From CBINFS01 sp966250015 (GTDB lineage: Bacteria; Bacteroidota; Rhodothermia; Rhodothermales; DASSAV01): 64,000 bases of DNA. The notes under the pieces are model-generated. The model saw only the letters and a program-made list of their open reading frames with translations, was not told the DNA's origin and made no database searches. Shown piece by piece: positions 8,998 through 17,650 of the stretch. Numbering within the stretch: position 1 is the stretch's first letter; every line of letters begins with the position of its first letter. The stretch spans positions 62,001 through 126,000 of the forward strand of contig CBINFS010000001.1 in the NCBI GenBank assembly GCA_966250015.1, written 5' to 3'. A program made the position numbers and the translations under genes.

Positions 8998-9810
8998 ATG
9001 CGCCTTACACCGCACGAAAAAAACGTACAGCGTGAGATCGAGAAGTGGCATCACGAAGAGTCGAACGTGGTGATGCAAGCGCTCAACTGGGCTATGAAGC
9101 CTGTTGACTGGATGGTTGAGAAGGTTTCACCGGACATCCTCGACCAGGTCAGTGACGCGATCGGCCAGTTCCTGTCCGTGCTCAATGATGCGTCGCAGTG
9201 GACGTACGACTCCGGGGAGCTGATCGAGCAGGCTCGACGGCAGGGGTTGGAGGTTGAGCGTGTGGAGGATCTCCGTATGCAGCCGCTCGAATCGCTCGAC
9301 CAGCTTGCACGTGGGAAGATCAGCCAGAATGCCGTTCTGGCGGCTATTGAGGGAGGCGGGACCGGCCTCGGCGGTGCGATGCTGATTGCAGCCGACATCC
9401 CCCTCCTCTTTACGATCAACTTCCGCCTGATTCAGCAGATCGCCGCTGCGTACGGATTCCCGCTCCGCGGTCCCGCGTACAGGCCGCTTCTGCTGGCAAC
9501 GTTCAACGTGGCGGCGTCCGGATCGCGTGAGGCCAAAAACGACGCCCTGCGGGAGGTCAGCGTCGCGGCCGCGGCGTTCGCCAACAACCTGGACTACAAG
9601 GGGCGCATATCCGGCACGTTCCGCGACCAGAACCGGCACGTCCCGCGCGAGATCGCGAAAAACATCCTCGGCCGCAAGCTGGGGCAACTGGTGCCCATTG
9701 CGGGAGCCGCCGTGGGCGCAGGCATCAACTACTGGTTCACTTCGCAGACCGCGGAAACCGCATACATGCTCTTCCGTGCCCTTTACATCGAGCACAAAGA
9801 GCGGTTGTGA
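8998..9810 (+). CDS. EcsC family protein
   Basis: A 270-residue protein with the EcsC pattern: a helical N-terminus (ALNWAMKPVDWMVEKVSP), then AAIEGGGTGLGGAMLIAADIP and LLFTINFRLIQQIAAAYGF in the middle, and a Gly/Ala-rich hydrophobic end (GAAVGAGINYWFTSQTA). EcsC was named from the Bacillus ecs operon and its biochemical role is not established. The hydrophobic Gly-rich segments suggest membrane association. The stop is 150 bases before der. Confidence 0.75.
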   Translation: MRLTPHEKNVQREIEKWHHEESNVVMQALNWAMKPVDWMVEKVSPDILDQVSDAIGQFLSVLNDASQWTYDSGELIEQARRQGLEVERVEDLRMQPLESLDQLARGKISQNAVLAAIEGGGTGLGGAMLIAADIPLLFTINFRLIQQIAAAYGFPLRGPAYRPLLLATFNVAASGSREAKNDALREVSVAAAAFANNLDYKGRISGTFRDQNRHVPREIAKNILGRKLGQLVPIAGAAVGAGINYWFTSQTAETAYMLFRALYIEHKERL

Positions 9811-9959
9811 CACCCGACGGTCTTTCGTGAACAGGTGGCGAAAGCACCTCGACGATACGAGCGCGAACGTGATTTCTCCCTCTGCGTTAGTATGCGGACT
9901 ATTCCATAGCTGCGGGGGATGCCCGCACTCCGGAGAAACTGAACTATCACCAGATTAGA

Positions 9960-11264
9960 ATGCCGCTCGTTGCTATTGTTGGCCGTCCAAACGTAGGTAA
10001 ATCGACTTTTTTTAACCGCCTTACCGAATCGAGAAAGTCCATCGTACACGATGAGCCGGGCGTTACGCGCGACCGGATCTACGGGAGGGCGTTGTGGAAC
10101 GGGGTCGAGTTTTCGGTCGTCGATACGGGTGGGTTCGTGCCGCGTTCGGACGATCGTTTCGAAGCCGCCATTCGCGAACAGGTTACGATCGCCCTGGAAG
10201 AAGCCGACGTCATCATTTTCGTGGTAGACGTGCTCACCGGGATCACTGACATCGACGAAGAGATGACCAAGATCCTGCGTGCGGCGAACAAACCGGTTCT
10301 TGTCGCTGCCAATAAGGCCGACAACGACGCACGCAGGTGGGAGGCGAGTCTGTTCTATCAGTTGGGTCTCGGAGACGTCTATCCTATCAGCTCGCTTAGC
10401 GGTATGGGGACAGGAGACCTGCTCGACGCCGTCGTCGACGCGTTCCCGGGGACGTCTGAAGGCGAAGAACCGGACGATCGGCTGCGCATTGCCATCATCG
10501 GACGGCCGAACGTCGGTAAATCGTCGCTGGTAAACGCCCTGCTCGGCGAGGAGCGGTCGATCGTTACCGAAATAAGCGGCACCACACGTGACGCGATCGA
10601 TTCGGTGATGAAGTACCAGGGTCAGGAGATCGTCCTCGTGGATACGGCAGGCCTGCGCAAGCGCTCGCGGATAACGGAAAACGTCGAATTCTACTCGCTG
10701 CTCAGGACCGAACGCGCGATTGAGGAAGGGAACGTAGCCGTGCTGCTGCTCGACGCAACACAGGGGCTCGAATCGCAGGACATTCGCGTCCTGAAACAGG
10801 CGGAGGAGATGAAGAAAGGTCTCGTCATTGCCGTCAACAAATGGGACTTGGTCGAAAAGGAGACGAACACGGCACGGGACTTCCAGCGGGCGATTCGTGA
10901 CCGTCTGAGGACCCTCGAGTACATTCCGATCATTTTCGTTTCGGCTCTGACGAAGCAGCGTGTCACCAAAGTGCTCGACACCGCGATCAAGGTCGCTGAG
11001 ATGCGTAAGCAGCGCATACCGACGAGCAGGCTAAACGAAGTCATGCGGGACGCCATCGATCGGCATCAGCCGCCGGTTTATCGGAATCAGTTCGTGAAGA
11101 TCAAGTACGTCACGCAGGTAAGGTCGAACCCTCCCGTTTTTGCTTTCTTCTGCAATCAGCCGAAGGGGGTCAAGGAGGGCTATCGTCGCTACCTCGAAAA
11201 CCAGATTCGTGAGCATTTCGACTTCGAAGGGGTTCCTCTCACGCTGGTTTTCAAAGAGAAATAG
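9960..11264 (+). CDS. der: Ribosome assembly GTPase Der (EngA)
   Basis: A 434-residue tandem GTPase. The first P-loop, GRPNVGKST, is at residues 7-15; the second, GRPNVGKSS, is about 170 residues later. Each has its own DTxG switch (VVDTGGF and LVDTAGL), NKAD/NKWD specificity motifs, and a C-terminal KH-like domain. Der acts in 50S subunit assembly and is usually essential. No Shine-Dalgarno sequence precedes the ATG (AGATTAGAATG), which is common in this window. Confidence 0.97.
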   Translation: MPLVAIVGRPNVGKSTFFNRLTESRKSIVHDEPGVTRDRIYGRALWNGVEFSVVDTGGFVPRSDDRFEAAIREQVTIALEEADVIIFVVDVLTGITDIDEEMTKILRAANKPVLVAANKADNDARRWEASLFYQLGLGDVYPISSLSGMGTGDLLDAVVDAFPGTSEGEEPDDRLRIAIIGRPNVGKSSLVNALLGEERSIVTEISGTTRDAIDSVMKYQGQEIVLVDTAGLRKRSRITENVEFYSLLRTERAIEEGNVAVLLLDATQGLESQDIRVLKQAEEMKKGLVIAVNKWDLVEKETNTARDFQRAIRDRLRTLEYIPIIFVSALTKQRVTKVLDTAIKVAEMRKQRIPTSRLNEVMRDAIDRHQPPVYRNQFVKIKYVTQVRSNPPVFAFFCNQPKGVKEGYRRYLENQIREHFDFEGVPLTLVFKEK

Positions 11265-11421
11265 CGTGCGTGTGGTCTTTGGACGGATTCGGAAAGGTCG
11301 AACAATCCCGTGAAGAGTGAACTCACGCATACCATCCGGTGTACACAACGGTAGTTATTGGGTATCTTGCCTCTCCGATTGCTTCTCGTGATTCCAGCCG
11401 AATCTTTATACACGAATCGAT

Positions 11422-12147
11422 ATGCCGGGTAAACCAATCAATACGCAGCCGAAGAACGAGCGGAAGCTCAACTTCTGGGAACGCATGTATCTTCCCGAGG
11501 TGTTTCGAGGGCTAGGATACACGTTCAATAAGCTGGCCAAGGAACCCATCTATACGGTCCAGTATCCGGAAGAGCAGTGGTATCCGCCGGACATTTTCCG
11601 GGGCCGTCCGGTTCTGGTAGAAGAGAACGGCCGCCCGCGATGCGTCTCCTGCAACCTGTGTGCCCGCGCCTGTCCCCCCATGGCGATTTCGATGCAGTCG
11701 AAGGAGATGGACGACCCGACCAATCCCAAGGAGCGTGAGCCGGCGTGGTTCGAGATCAACATGCTACGTTGTATCCTCTGCGGGTACTGTGAGGAGGTTT
11801 GCCCGGAAGAGGCGATCGTGATGTCGAAGGAGTACGACTACACGTTCCAGTCACGAGAGGAGGCTATTTTTGGCCTTGACCGCCTCCTGACCCCCGTCGA
11901 GCAGCTCAAGGACCGGCTCGATTTTCTTGCCAAATACCGCAATCCCCAGATCGGGCAGCATTGGGAGTACAAGAAGGACAACAACCTCCACAGCCTGAAG
12001 GATCGCCATTTCATCCGCTGGCTGATCGAAGAAGGGATGACCGATCTCGAAAACACCCACCTTCGTCCTTCAAAAACCCGGGCGGTGAATCGCGAGTGGG
12101 GCGGTGAGCGTACGGGGCCGTTTGTCGAGCAGGAAGTAGTCGAGTAG
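11422..12147 (+). CDS. nuoI: NADH-quinone oxidoreductase subunit I (NuoI-type 2x[4Fe-4S] ferredoxin)
   Basis: 241 residues with two 4Fe-4S motifs: C74/C77/C80/C84 in CVSCNLCARACP and C117/C120/C123/C127 in CILCGYCEEVCP. The N-terminal YLPEVFRGLGYTFNKL stretch and the spacing are those of complex I subunit NuoI, which links the peripheral arm to the membrane arm. The C-terminus, from about residue 150, is longer than in E. coli and rich in charged residues. No other nuo gene is nearby, so the complex I genes are dispersed in this genome or this is a separated copy. The DinB-like gene begins 8 bases after its stop. Confidence 0.85.
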   Translation: MPGKPINTQPKNERKLNFWERMYLPEVFRGLGYTFNKLAKEPIYTVQYPEEQWYPPDIFRGRPVLVEENGRPRCVSCNLCARACPPMAISMQSKEMDDPTNPKEREPAWFEINMLRCILCGYCEEVCPEEAIVMSKEYDYTFQSREEAIFGLDRLLTPVEQLKDRLDFLAKYRNPQIGQHWEYKKDNNLHSLKDRHFIRWLIEEGMTDLENTHLRPSKTRAVNREWGGERTGPFVEQEVVE

Positions 12148-12155
12148 AGAACGGA

Positions 12156-12671
12156 GTGTCCAAACTTCAACCCGAAAAGAACGACTCCGACCGGCTGCGG
12201 GAGGCGTTGCTCGATCAGCTGCGCTATTTCGTCGAGGAGGTCGATCACCTGGCGTCGATGCTGGGCGGCATTCCAGAGTCCGTTTTTGAGGCGCGGCCGC
12301 ATCCGGACTCGCGGTCGATCAAGGAGCTGTACGGCCGGATCGCCTATTACGACGAAGCAATCCGGCTGCCGGGCATTCGGCGAATGGTTGAAGAAGATAA
12401 CCCGAATCTGAGTACCAGTGACGCGGGCGACGCCGAGGCGTGGAACGACCTGCCGATGAAAGACTTGCTGATCCGTCTCAAGTCGGCACGCCTTCAGCTG
12501 GTTGCCGGTGTCGAGGCGTTGTTTCCAGCGGATTGGTCACGCCGGGCCCGGTGGGACGAGGTCGATCTCGACGTCTATGGCGTCGTGCATGCCATGATCC
12601 AGCAAGACGTCGACTGGTTGCGCACGATCAGCTACCGCCTCTATGGCGTTCGCATCCCATCACGTTCGTAA
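12156..12671 (+). CDS. DinB-like four-helix protein
   Basis: 171 residues, starting at a GTG 8 bases after nuoI. The helical content, the LREALLDQLRYFVEEVDHLASML start and the C-terminal VVHAMIQQDVDWLRTISYRLYG match the DinB/YfiT four-helix superfamily. Classic DinB-like proteins use three His as metal ligands. Here one His is seen in the late VHAMIQQD segment and another early (VDHLAS), but the full triad is not obvious. Function is unknown. The tight spacing suggests co-transcription with nuoI. Confidence 0.55.
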   Translation: MSKLQPEKNDSDRLREALLDQLRYFVEEVDHLASMLGGIPESVFEARPHPDSRSIKELYGRIAYYDEAIRLPGIRRMVEEDNPNLSTSDAGDAEAWNDLPMKDLLIRLKSARLQLVAGVEALFPADWSRRARWDEVDLDVYGVVHAMIQQDVDWLRTISYRLYGVRIPSRS

Positions 12672-12975
12672 AAGCCCCTTTATTCGCCCGATCTTGCACC
12701 TGAACTACTTCATCACGCCCCCGTTGCGTGTATGTGGAGTGTATGAGTGCGCTTTCTTTCCGCCCGGAATGGGAGGAGTAGCGTGCCGTATACCCCGTTG
12801 GTTAAGTTTTCGGCGCGGTATCCTTTCCACCTTTATTACTTGTTCATCTACTATATAGGTGTTAGCCTGAGTAATATATCAGGCAAACAAGGGTGAAATA
12901 GGAGCGGAGTGAGCAGCAAGGATAAACGGCGGATACCGCAACTATCCAAAAGGTTCAATTACACTAGTACTCTCT
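12672..12975. other. Intergenic region before holA with a small inverted repeat
   Basis: About 300 bases without a convincing gene. It holds a hairpin-capable repeat, GCCTGA (12865-12870) and TCAGGC (12879-12884), around GTAATATA, within an AT-rich tract (CTATATAGG). The holA promoter or leader probably lies here, but no pair of hexamers with good spacing stands out. Confidence 0.4.
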
Positions 12976-14034
12976 TTGGCAACTACAGGTCACACATACG
13001 AGCAACTCCGTTCAGCATTCCAGCACGGCAACGTCAAGCCGCTTTATTTCTTTTATGGCGAAGAGACGTTCCTGATGGAGGAGTTGCAGAATCTGCTCAT
13101 CGAGAAGCTGCTGGCGCCTCACGAGCGCGACTTCAACCTTGACGTTGTCTACGGCGCCGAAACCGACGCGCAGACGGTGCTCGGGTTGTGTACCGGCTAT
13201 CCGATGATGGCTGCACGACGGGTCGTCGTGGTTCGTGATTTCGACAAATTGAAGGACAACCGGCTCTTCACGTCGTTTGCCGAACGGCCCAATCCATCGG
13301 CCGTCGTGCTGCTGCTTTGCAGTTCGAAACCCAATCTGACCGCCCACCCGTACCGCGCGCTGCGCGAACACGCGGTTTGGAGCGAGTTCAAGCCCCTGTA
13401 CGACAATCAGATACCTGGTTGGATCCAGCAGCGCGTGGAGCAGGCCGGCTACAAAATCGAGCCGCAGGCCGTCCAGATGCTGGCCGATTACGTCGGGACC
13501 AACCTGAGAGCCGTAGACGCTGAGATCGATAAGCTGATCACGTATGCCGGAGGCCGTAAACACCTGACTGGTGACGACGTCATTCGAGCTGCCGGCCAGA
13601 CGCGTGAGTACAACGTATTCGAGCTGCAAAAGGCAATAGGGCAGGGTCGTTATGCCGACTCGATTCGCATCCTGGACCGCATGCTGAGCCAGGCTACCAA
13701 TGTGCGGGGAGAGGCGCTGATGATCGTGACGGTCCTCTCCAGCTACTTCATCAAGCTCTGGAAGCTGGCGCTGGCAAAGGACCAGGACGTTCCCGAGAAA
13801 ACGCTGGCGAGCCACATCGGGGTGTCGCCCTTCTTCCTCAAAGAGTATCTCTTCAGTCTACGGCGATTCACCGCTGAAAAAATCGATCGTGCATTTTCCG
13901 CTCTCCTGGCGGCTGATTATGAGCTGAAAGGTGGAGCACACCGGGACGAACGACTCATCCTGACGCTGTTGATGAGACAGCTTGTGAACGGGTCTGCCGG
14001 CGATGGAGTGACCGGGCGGATTCTGTCCTCATAA
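12976..14034 (+). CDS. holA: DNA polymerase III delta subunit (HolA)
   Basis: A 352-residue clamp-loader subunit. The start GNVKPLYFFYGEETFLMEEL matches the HolA N-terminal P-loop-like fold. The central LADYVGTNLRAVDAEIDKLITYAGG and a C-terminal helical collar domain follow. It opens the beta sliding clamp as part of the clamp loader. The start codon appears to be TTG at 12976 (TTGGCAACTACAGG), which places the conserved N-terminus correctly; no ATG or GTG in frame gives a better fit. Confidence 0.9.
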   Translation: MATTGHTYEQLRSAFQHGNVKPLYFFYGEETFLMEELQNLLIEKLLAPHERDFNLDVVYGAETDAQTVLGLCTGYPMMAARRVVVVRDFDKLKDNRLFTSFAERPNPSAVVLLLCSSKPNLTAHPYRALREHAVWSEFKPLYDNQIPGWIQQRVEQAGYKIEPQAVQMLADYVGTNLRAVDAEIDKLITYAGGRKHLTGDDVIRAAGQTREYNVFELQKAIGQGRYADSIRILDRMLSQATNVRGEALMIVTVLSSYFIKLWKLALAKDQDVPEKTLASHIGVSPFFLKEYLFSLRRFTAEKIDRAFSALLAADYELKGGAHRDERLILTLLMRQLVNGSAGDGVTGRILSS

Positions 14035-14074
14035 ACGGGTGCGTGTGCGCTCAGGAACCACGGAATAGAATAGA

Positions 14075-14725
14075 ATGATCAATATTTCATCTCAGACCCA
14101 GTTGATCTCTTCTACTTCCAGCGATCACTTCTACGAGACGCTCGTGCAGATGAGCGACGAAGACCTGATGTCGCAGTTCCAGGCGGGAACGGTGGAGGCC
14201 TTCGACATTCTCGTAGGCCGCTACAAGGATCCGCTGACCAACTACATCTACCGGTTTCTGGGCGACATGAAGGAATGTGAGGACCTGTTACAGGAGACGT
14301 TCCTACGGGTGTATCGCAACCGGCACTCCTACCGGCGGATCGCCAAGTACTCGACGTGGCTGTACACGATCGCGGGAAACCTGGCGCGGTCGGAATATCG
14401 CAAGCGTAAACGTCGCCGCCTGTACTCGCTCCAGTCCGTCAACCGCGACGAGGAAGAGTATGAAGTGGAAATACCCGACGAAACATTCTCTCCGGACAGG
14501 CATACGGACAGTACAATACAGGATCATTACATACAGGAGGCATTGAAGGAGATCCCGGAAGAGTTTCGCGAGGTGGTTGTGCTTCGTGACGTGCAGCAGC
14601 TTGCCTACGAAGAGATTGCGGAGATCACCGGGTTACCGATGGGTACTGTTAAAAGCAGGATAAACCGCGGGCGGACGAAACTTCAGATGCTCTTGAAAGA
14701 TATCTATTCCGTACAGGAGGAATAG
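14075..14725 (+). CDS. ECF-type RNA polymerase sigma factor
   Basis: 216 residues with region 2 (DLLQETFLRVYRNRHSYRR at about 70-88, followed by STWLYTIAGNLARSEYRKRKRRR) and region 4 (LAYEEIAEITGLPMGTVKSR at about 175-194, then INRGRTKLQ). This is a standalone group-4 sigma factor directing RNA polymerase to stress or envelope promoters. The next gene encodes a single-span membrane protein with an anti-sigma-like N-terminus, so regulation by sequestration is likely. The N-terminus is about 25 residues longer than the minimal ECF core. Confidence 0.92.
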   Translation: MINISSQTQLISSTSSDHFYETLVQMSDEDLMSQFQAGTVEAFDILVGRYKDPLTNYIYRFLGDMKECEDLLQETFLRVYRNRHSYRRIAKYSTWLYTIAGNLARSEYRKRKRRRLYSLQSVNRDEEEYEVEIPDETFSPDRHTDSTIQDHYIQEALKEIPEEFREVVVLRDVQQLAYEEIAEITGLPMGTVKSRINRGRTKLQMLLKDIYSVQEE

Positions 14726-14863
14726 CGAGTCGGAACCGGGGTACTTGTCGGGCCGGCGGAGCTTCTCCTGCCGGCTCGTTCGTTTCGCGAGGTTTTGCCA
14801 TCGGGGGTTCGGCGTCCTGTGGGTAGCACGTGGCGTGCAAAGTCAAAAATCAGTTTTGTGCTT

Positions 14864-15520
14864 ATGCGTGAAGGATACCATGCCACAGGTGGAGAGGGCT
14901 GTCCGTACTCAGAGCTAGATGAGTATCTATGTGAGTACGTCGACAATACCATGGATCCCTGTGTCCGGAAGGTGTTTGAGGAATATCTGGTGGTTGATCC
15001 GGTACTGGCCGAGCACGTAAAGCAGCTGCGCCATACGCGGGAGCTCCTATTCCACTACGGGTGCCGGCACCACGCACCCTCGGGCCTTCAGGTACGGTTG
15101 CGGCAGCGGCTCGGGCTCGAAATGATCCGCTCCCAGTGCCCTCGTTTTTCGATGATTCTGGATCGGTTTGGCGCCGTGCTGGTTTTTGCGTCCGCCATGG
15201 CTATGATCACGCTGAGCGGCATGCTCATTAGCAGCTTTGAAGAGCAAGAGAATCCATCAATTGCCGACGAACAGGAAGTTGTCTCTGAAGTAAAAATCAG
15301 CCAGCCAAGGATGGCGGGATTTCAAGCCGGTCTGCCTACCCACGACGCTGACCGCCCTCCGGTAGGCGGAACGCACACCCCTAGCCTCCCCTACACAACC
15401 GGCTGGCACGACGAGGTCGCGTTGTCGCCTCTTATCTGGACACCTTCGGCAGCGCTTTCAGCACGGCGACTGGCGGGAACCGAACAGACATCCTTGCAAA
15501 GAATCCATTTGGAATATTGA
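14864..15520 (+). CDS. Probable membrane-bound anti-sigma factor
   Basis: 218 residues from the ATG at 14864. The N-terminus (DEYLCEYVDNTMDPCVRKVF ... LVVDPVLAEHVKQLRHTREL) has the helical plan of zinc-finger-like anti-sigma domains, but the usual H-x3-C-x2-C zinc residues are not in place. One transmembrane segment (AVLVFASAMAMITLSGMLIS, near 107-126) is followed by an extracytoplasmic tail rich in Pro, Ser and Thr. It lies directly downstream of the ECF sigma gene, which is the normal anti-sigma position. The role is inferred from context. The tRNA-Val promoter overlaps its stop codon. Confidence 0.6.
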   Translation: MREGYHATGGEGCPYSELDEYLCEYVDNTMDPCVRKVFEEYLVVDPVLAEHVKQLRHTRELLFHYGCRHHAPSGLQVRLRQRLGLEMIRSQCPRFSMILDRFGAVLVFASAMAMITLSGMLISSFEEQENPSIADEQEVVSEVKISQPRMAGFQAGLPTHDADRPPVGGTHTPSLPYTTGWHDEVALSPLIWTPSAALSARRLAGTEQTSLQRIHLEY

Positions 15521-15545
15521 CAATGGGGCCTGTTCGTAGTACTAT
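15517..15545 (+). promoter_or_regulatory. Sigma-70 promoter of tRNA-Val
   Basis: TTGACA (15517-15522) and TACTAT (15540-15545) are separated by exactly 17 bases, and the predicted start is about 10 bases before the tRNA. This is the best consensus promoter in the window. The -35 box contains the TGA stop codon of the preceding gene (15518-15520), so promoter and coding sequence share bases. Confidence 0.8.
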
Positions 15546-15562
15546 CTGCTCTCTATAAAAAA

Positions 15563-15636
15563 GGGCTCTTAGCTCAGTGGTTCAGAGCGCTCGCCTCACA
15601 CGCGAGAGGTCACTGGTTCAAATCCAGTAGAGCCCA
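15563..15636 (+). tRNA. tRNA-Val (anticodon CAC)
   Basis: A complete cloverleaf. The acceptor GGGCTCT (15563-15569) pairs with AGAGCCC (15629-15635), with A as discriminator at 15636. The D stem is GCTC/GAGC. The anticodon stem CTCGC/GCGAG encloses the loop CTCACAC, giving anticodon CAC at 15597-15599. The T stem is ACTGG/CCAGT with loop TTCAAAT. CCA is not encoded. A strong promoter precedes it and a terminator follows. Confidence 0.97.
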
Positions 15637-15649
15637 CTACCGGATAATT

Positions 15650-15674
15650 GCCTCGCAACTAGCGGGGCTTTTTT
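15650..15674 (+). terminator. Intrinsic terminator after tRNA-Val
   Basis: GCCTCGC (15650-15656) pairs with GCGGGGC (15662-15668), with one G-T pair, around the loop AACTA, followed directly by six T and then GTTTTT. Confidence 0.85.
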
Positions 15675-15815
15675 GTTTTTGGGGGGTGGCAATGAGACGT
15701 CTTTCCTGCGAATTGCCGGTTCTGGGGCGAAACTGAAAGGAGGTTGGATGGATTGTAGCGACTTTTTTATAAGTTTAAGGCATAATCCATTCCATGAACC
15801 TGATCGAGACCCGTG

Positions 15816-17381
15816 ATGGCGAAGAAGGCTTCATGCTGGAAGGTTGCGCTTGCGTGTGTGTTGCTGTCGGCTTTCGGATTATTTATGCCGGCAAGAGCCC
15901 AGGAGCGGCCGAACATCATTCTCATCTATGCGGATGACCTGGGTTATGGCGACGTCAGCGCTTATGGGGCGTCGCGTATCCGTACGCCCAACGTCGATCG
16001 GCTGGCTTCGGAGGGGTTGAAGTTTACGCGTGTCCATGCGCCGTCGTCCACGTGCACGCCGTCGCGATATGGTCTGTTGACGGGTGAGTATGCCTGGCGC
16101 AGGAAAGGCACCGGAATTGCACCGGGCAATGCGGCTCTCATCATCGAGCCAGGCCGCACCACGTTGCCTTCGGTGCTAAAAGCTGCGGGATATACCACCG
16201 GCGTCGTGGGGAAATGGCACCTCGGCCTGGGTTCGGGGGAGGGGCCCGACTGGAACGGCGACATCAAGCCAGGCCCCCTCGAAATCGGTTTCGACTATGC
16301 CTTTTTGATCCCGGCCACCGGCGACCGCGTACCGACGGTATTCGTCGAAAATCATCGGGTCGTCGGGCTCGATCCCGCCGATCCGATAGCGGTCAGCTAT
16401 ACGGAAAAGATCGGTGACGAGCCGACGGGAAGAGAGAATCCCGAGCTGCTCAAAATGCATCCGAGCCACGGGCACGACCAGACGATCGTCAACGGGATCA
16501 GCCGGATTGGGTACATGACGGGAGGCCGGGCGGCTCGGTGGGTCGACGAAGAAATTGCAGACGTCATCACGGGCAAGGCGGTCGAGTTCATCGAAAAGCA
16601 TCGCGAGGCCCCTTTCTTTCTCTTCTTCTCCACGCACGACGTCCACGTACCGCGTGCGCCTCACGAACGATATGCCGGAAAAAGTGGCATGGGTCCACGT
16701 GGAGACGTCATTCTACAGCTGGACGGGTCGGTAGGACAGATTCTGGAAACACTGGATCGCCTGGGGCTGGCCGAAAAAACGCTGGTCATTTTCTCCAGCG
16801 ACAACGGGCCCGTGCTCGACGACGGTTACCAGGATCAGGCAGTGGAGCTCGTGGGGTCACACCGACCGGGCGGACCGCTACGTGGTGGAAAATACAGTGC
16901 GTTTGAGGCAGGGACGCGCGTGCCGTTTATTGTGCGCTGGCCTGGCCGGGTGAAACAGGGGGTATCGGATGCATTGATTTCTCAGGTCGACCTTATCGCT
17001 TCTTTTGCCGCCCTATCCGGCATACCGCTACCTGATGACGCCGCGCCGGACAGCTACGACGTGCTCCCGGCGTTGCTCGGAGAGTCTTCTGAGGGTCGAG
17101 ATCACCTGGTTGAGCACTCCCTGAGGGGCGTCCTTTCTCTCGTAAAAGGCCGGTGGAAATACATTGAACCGGGCGAGGGGCCGGCGATCGCCGTGTTGAC
17201 GAAAATCGAGACAGGAAGTAGTCCAGAGCCTCAGCTTTACGACCTTTTAAATGATCCGGGGGAGCAAAATAATCTGGCCGGAGAGCATCCGGAGATCGTG
17301 GAAGAGCTCAAAGTGATGCTCGAACGGGTGCGGAATGGAGAATTGGCAAGGTCAAAACGGTCGAAGGCTCCCGATGATTGA
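15816..17381 (+). CDS. Secreted type I sulfatase (arylsulfatase family)
   Basis: 521 residues with a signal peptide (cleavage after ARAQ, about residue 29). The family signature starts at RPNIILIYADDLGYGD, with metal-binding Asp at about 40-41. C80-T-P-S-R is the Cys-type motif converted to formylglycine, so a formylglycine-generating enzyme or anaerobic maturase must exist elsewhere. GKWHLG and FFLFFSTHDVHVPR supply further active-site residues. It would remove sulfate esters from glycans or aryl sulfates in the periplasm or outside. The ATG at 15816 is taken; a GTG one codon earlier is equally possible. TTGGAT and TATAAG, 18 bases apart, lie shortly upstream as a weak promoter candidate. 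Confidence 0.9.
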   Translation: MAKKASCWKVALACVLLSAFGLFMPARAQERPNIILIYADDLGYGDVSAYGASRIRTPNVDRLASEGLKFTRVHAPSSTCTPSRYGLLTGEYAWRRKGTGIAPGNAALIIEPGRTTLPSVLKAAGYTTGVVGKWHLGLGSGEGPDWNGDIKPGPLEIGFDYAFLIPATGDRVPTVFVENHRVVGLDPADPIAVSYTEKIGDEPTGRENPELLKMHPSHGHDQTIVNGISRIGYMTGGRAARWVDEEIADVITGKAVEFIEKHREAPFFLFFSTHDVHVPRAPHERYAGKSGMGPRGDVILQLDGSVGQILETLDRLGLAEKTLVIFSSDNGPVLDDGYQDQAVELVGSHRPGGPLRGGKYSAFEAGTRVPFIVRWPGRVKQGVSDALISQVDLIASFAALSGIPLPDDAAPDSYDVLPALLGESSEGRDHLVEHSLRGVLSLVKGRWKYIEPGEGPAIAVLTKIETGSSPEPQLYDLLNDPGEQNNLAGEHPEIVEELKVMLERVRNGELARSKRSKAPDD

Positions 17382-17650
17382 TGGGTAAGGGCAATATGTT
17401 GTGCATAATGTGCACGGATGCGCGTAAAATGTGTATAAAGTTAGTATATACTTGCATTTGCGTTGTGGATTTCAGGGTACAGGGAAATGCCCTGAGGCAG
17501 GGTCGATCGGGCCACACGCTCATACTCCCGCGATTTTTGTAACGCGATGGAAACGACTATTGTGCTCTTAAAACTCAACCCTCCGATGGTACGTTTGTTG
17601 GCCTGATCAACGTTGTCACTGAATTCCACTAACAAATGGAAGTAAAGACA

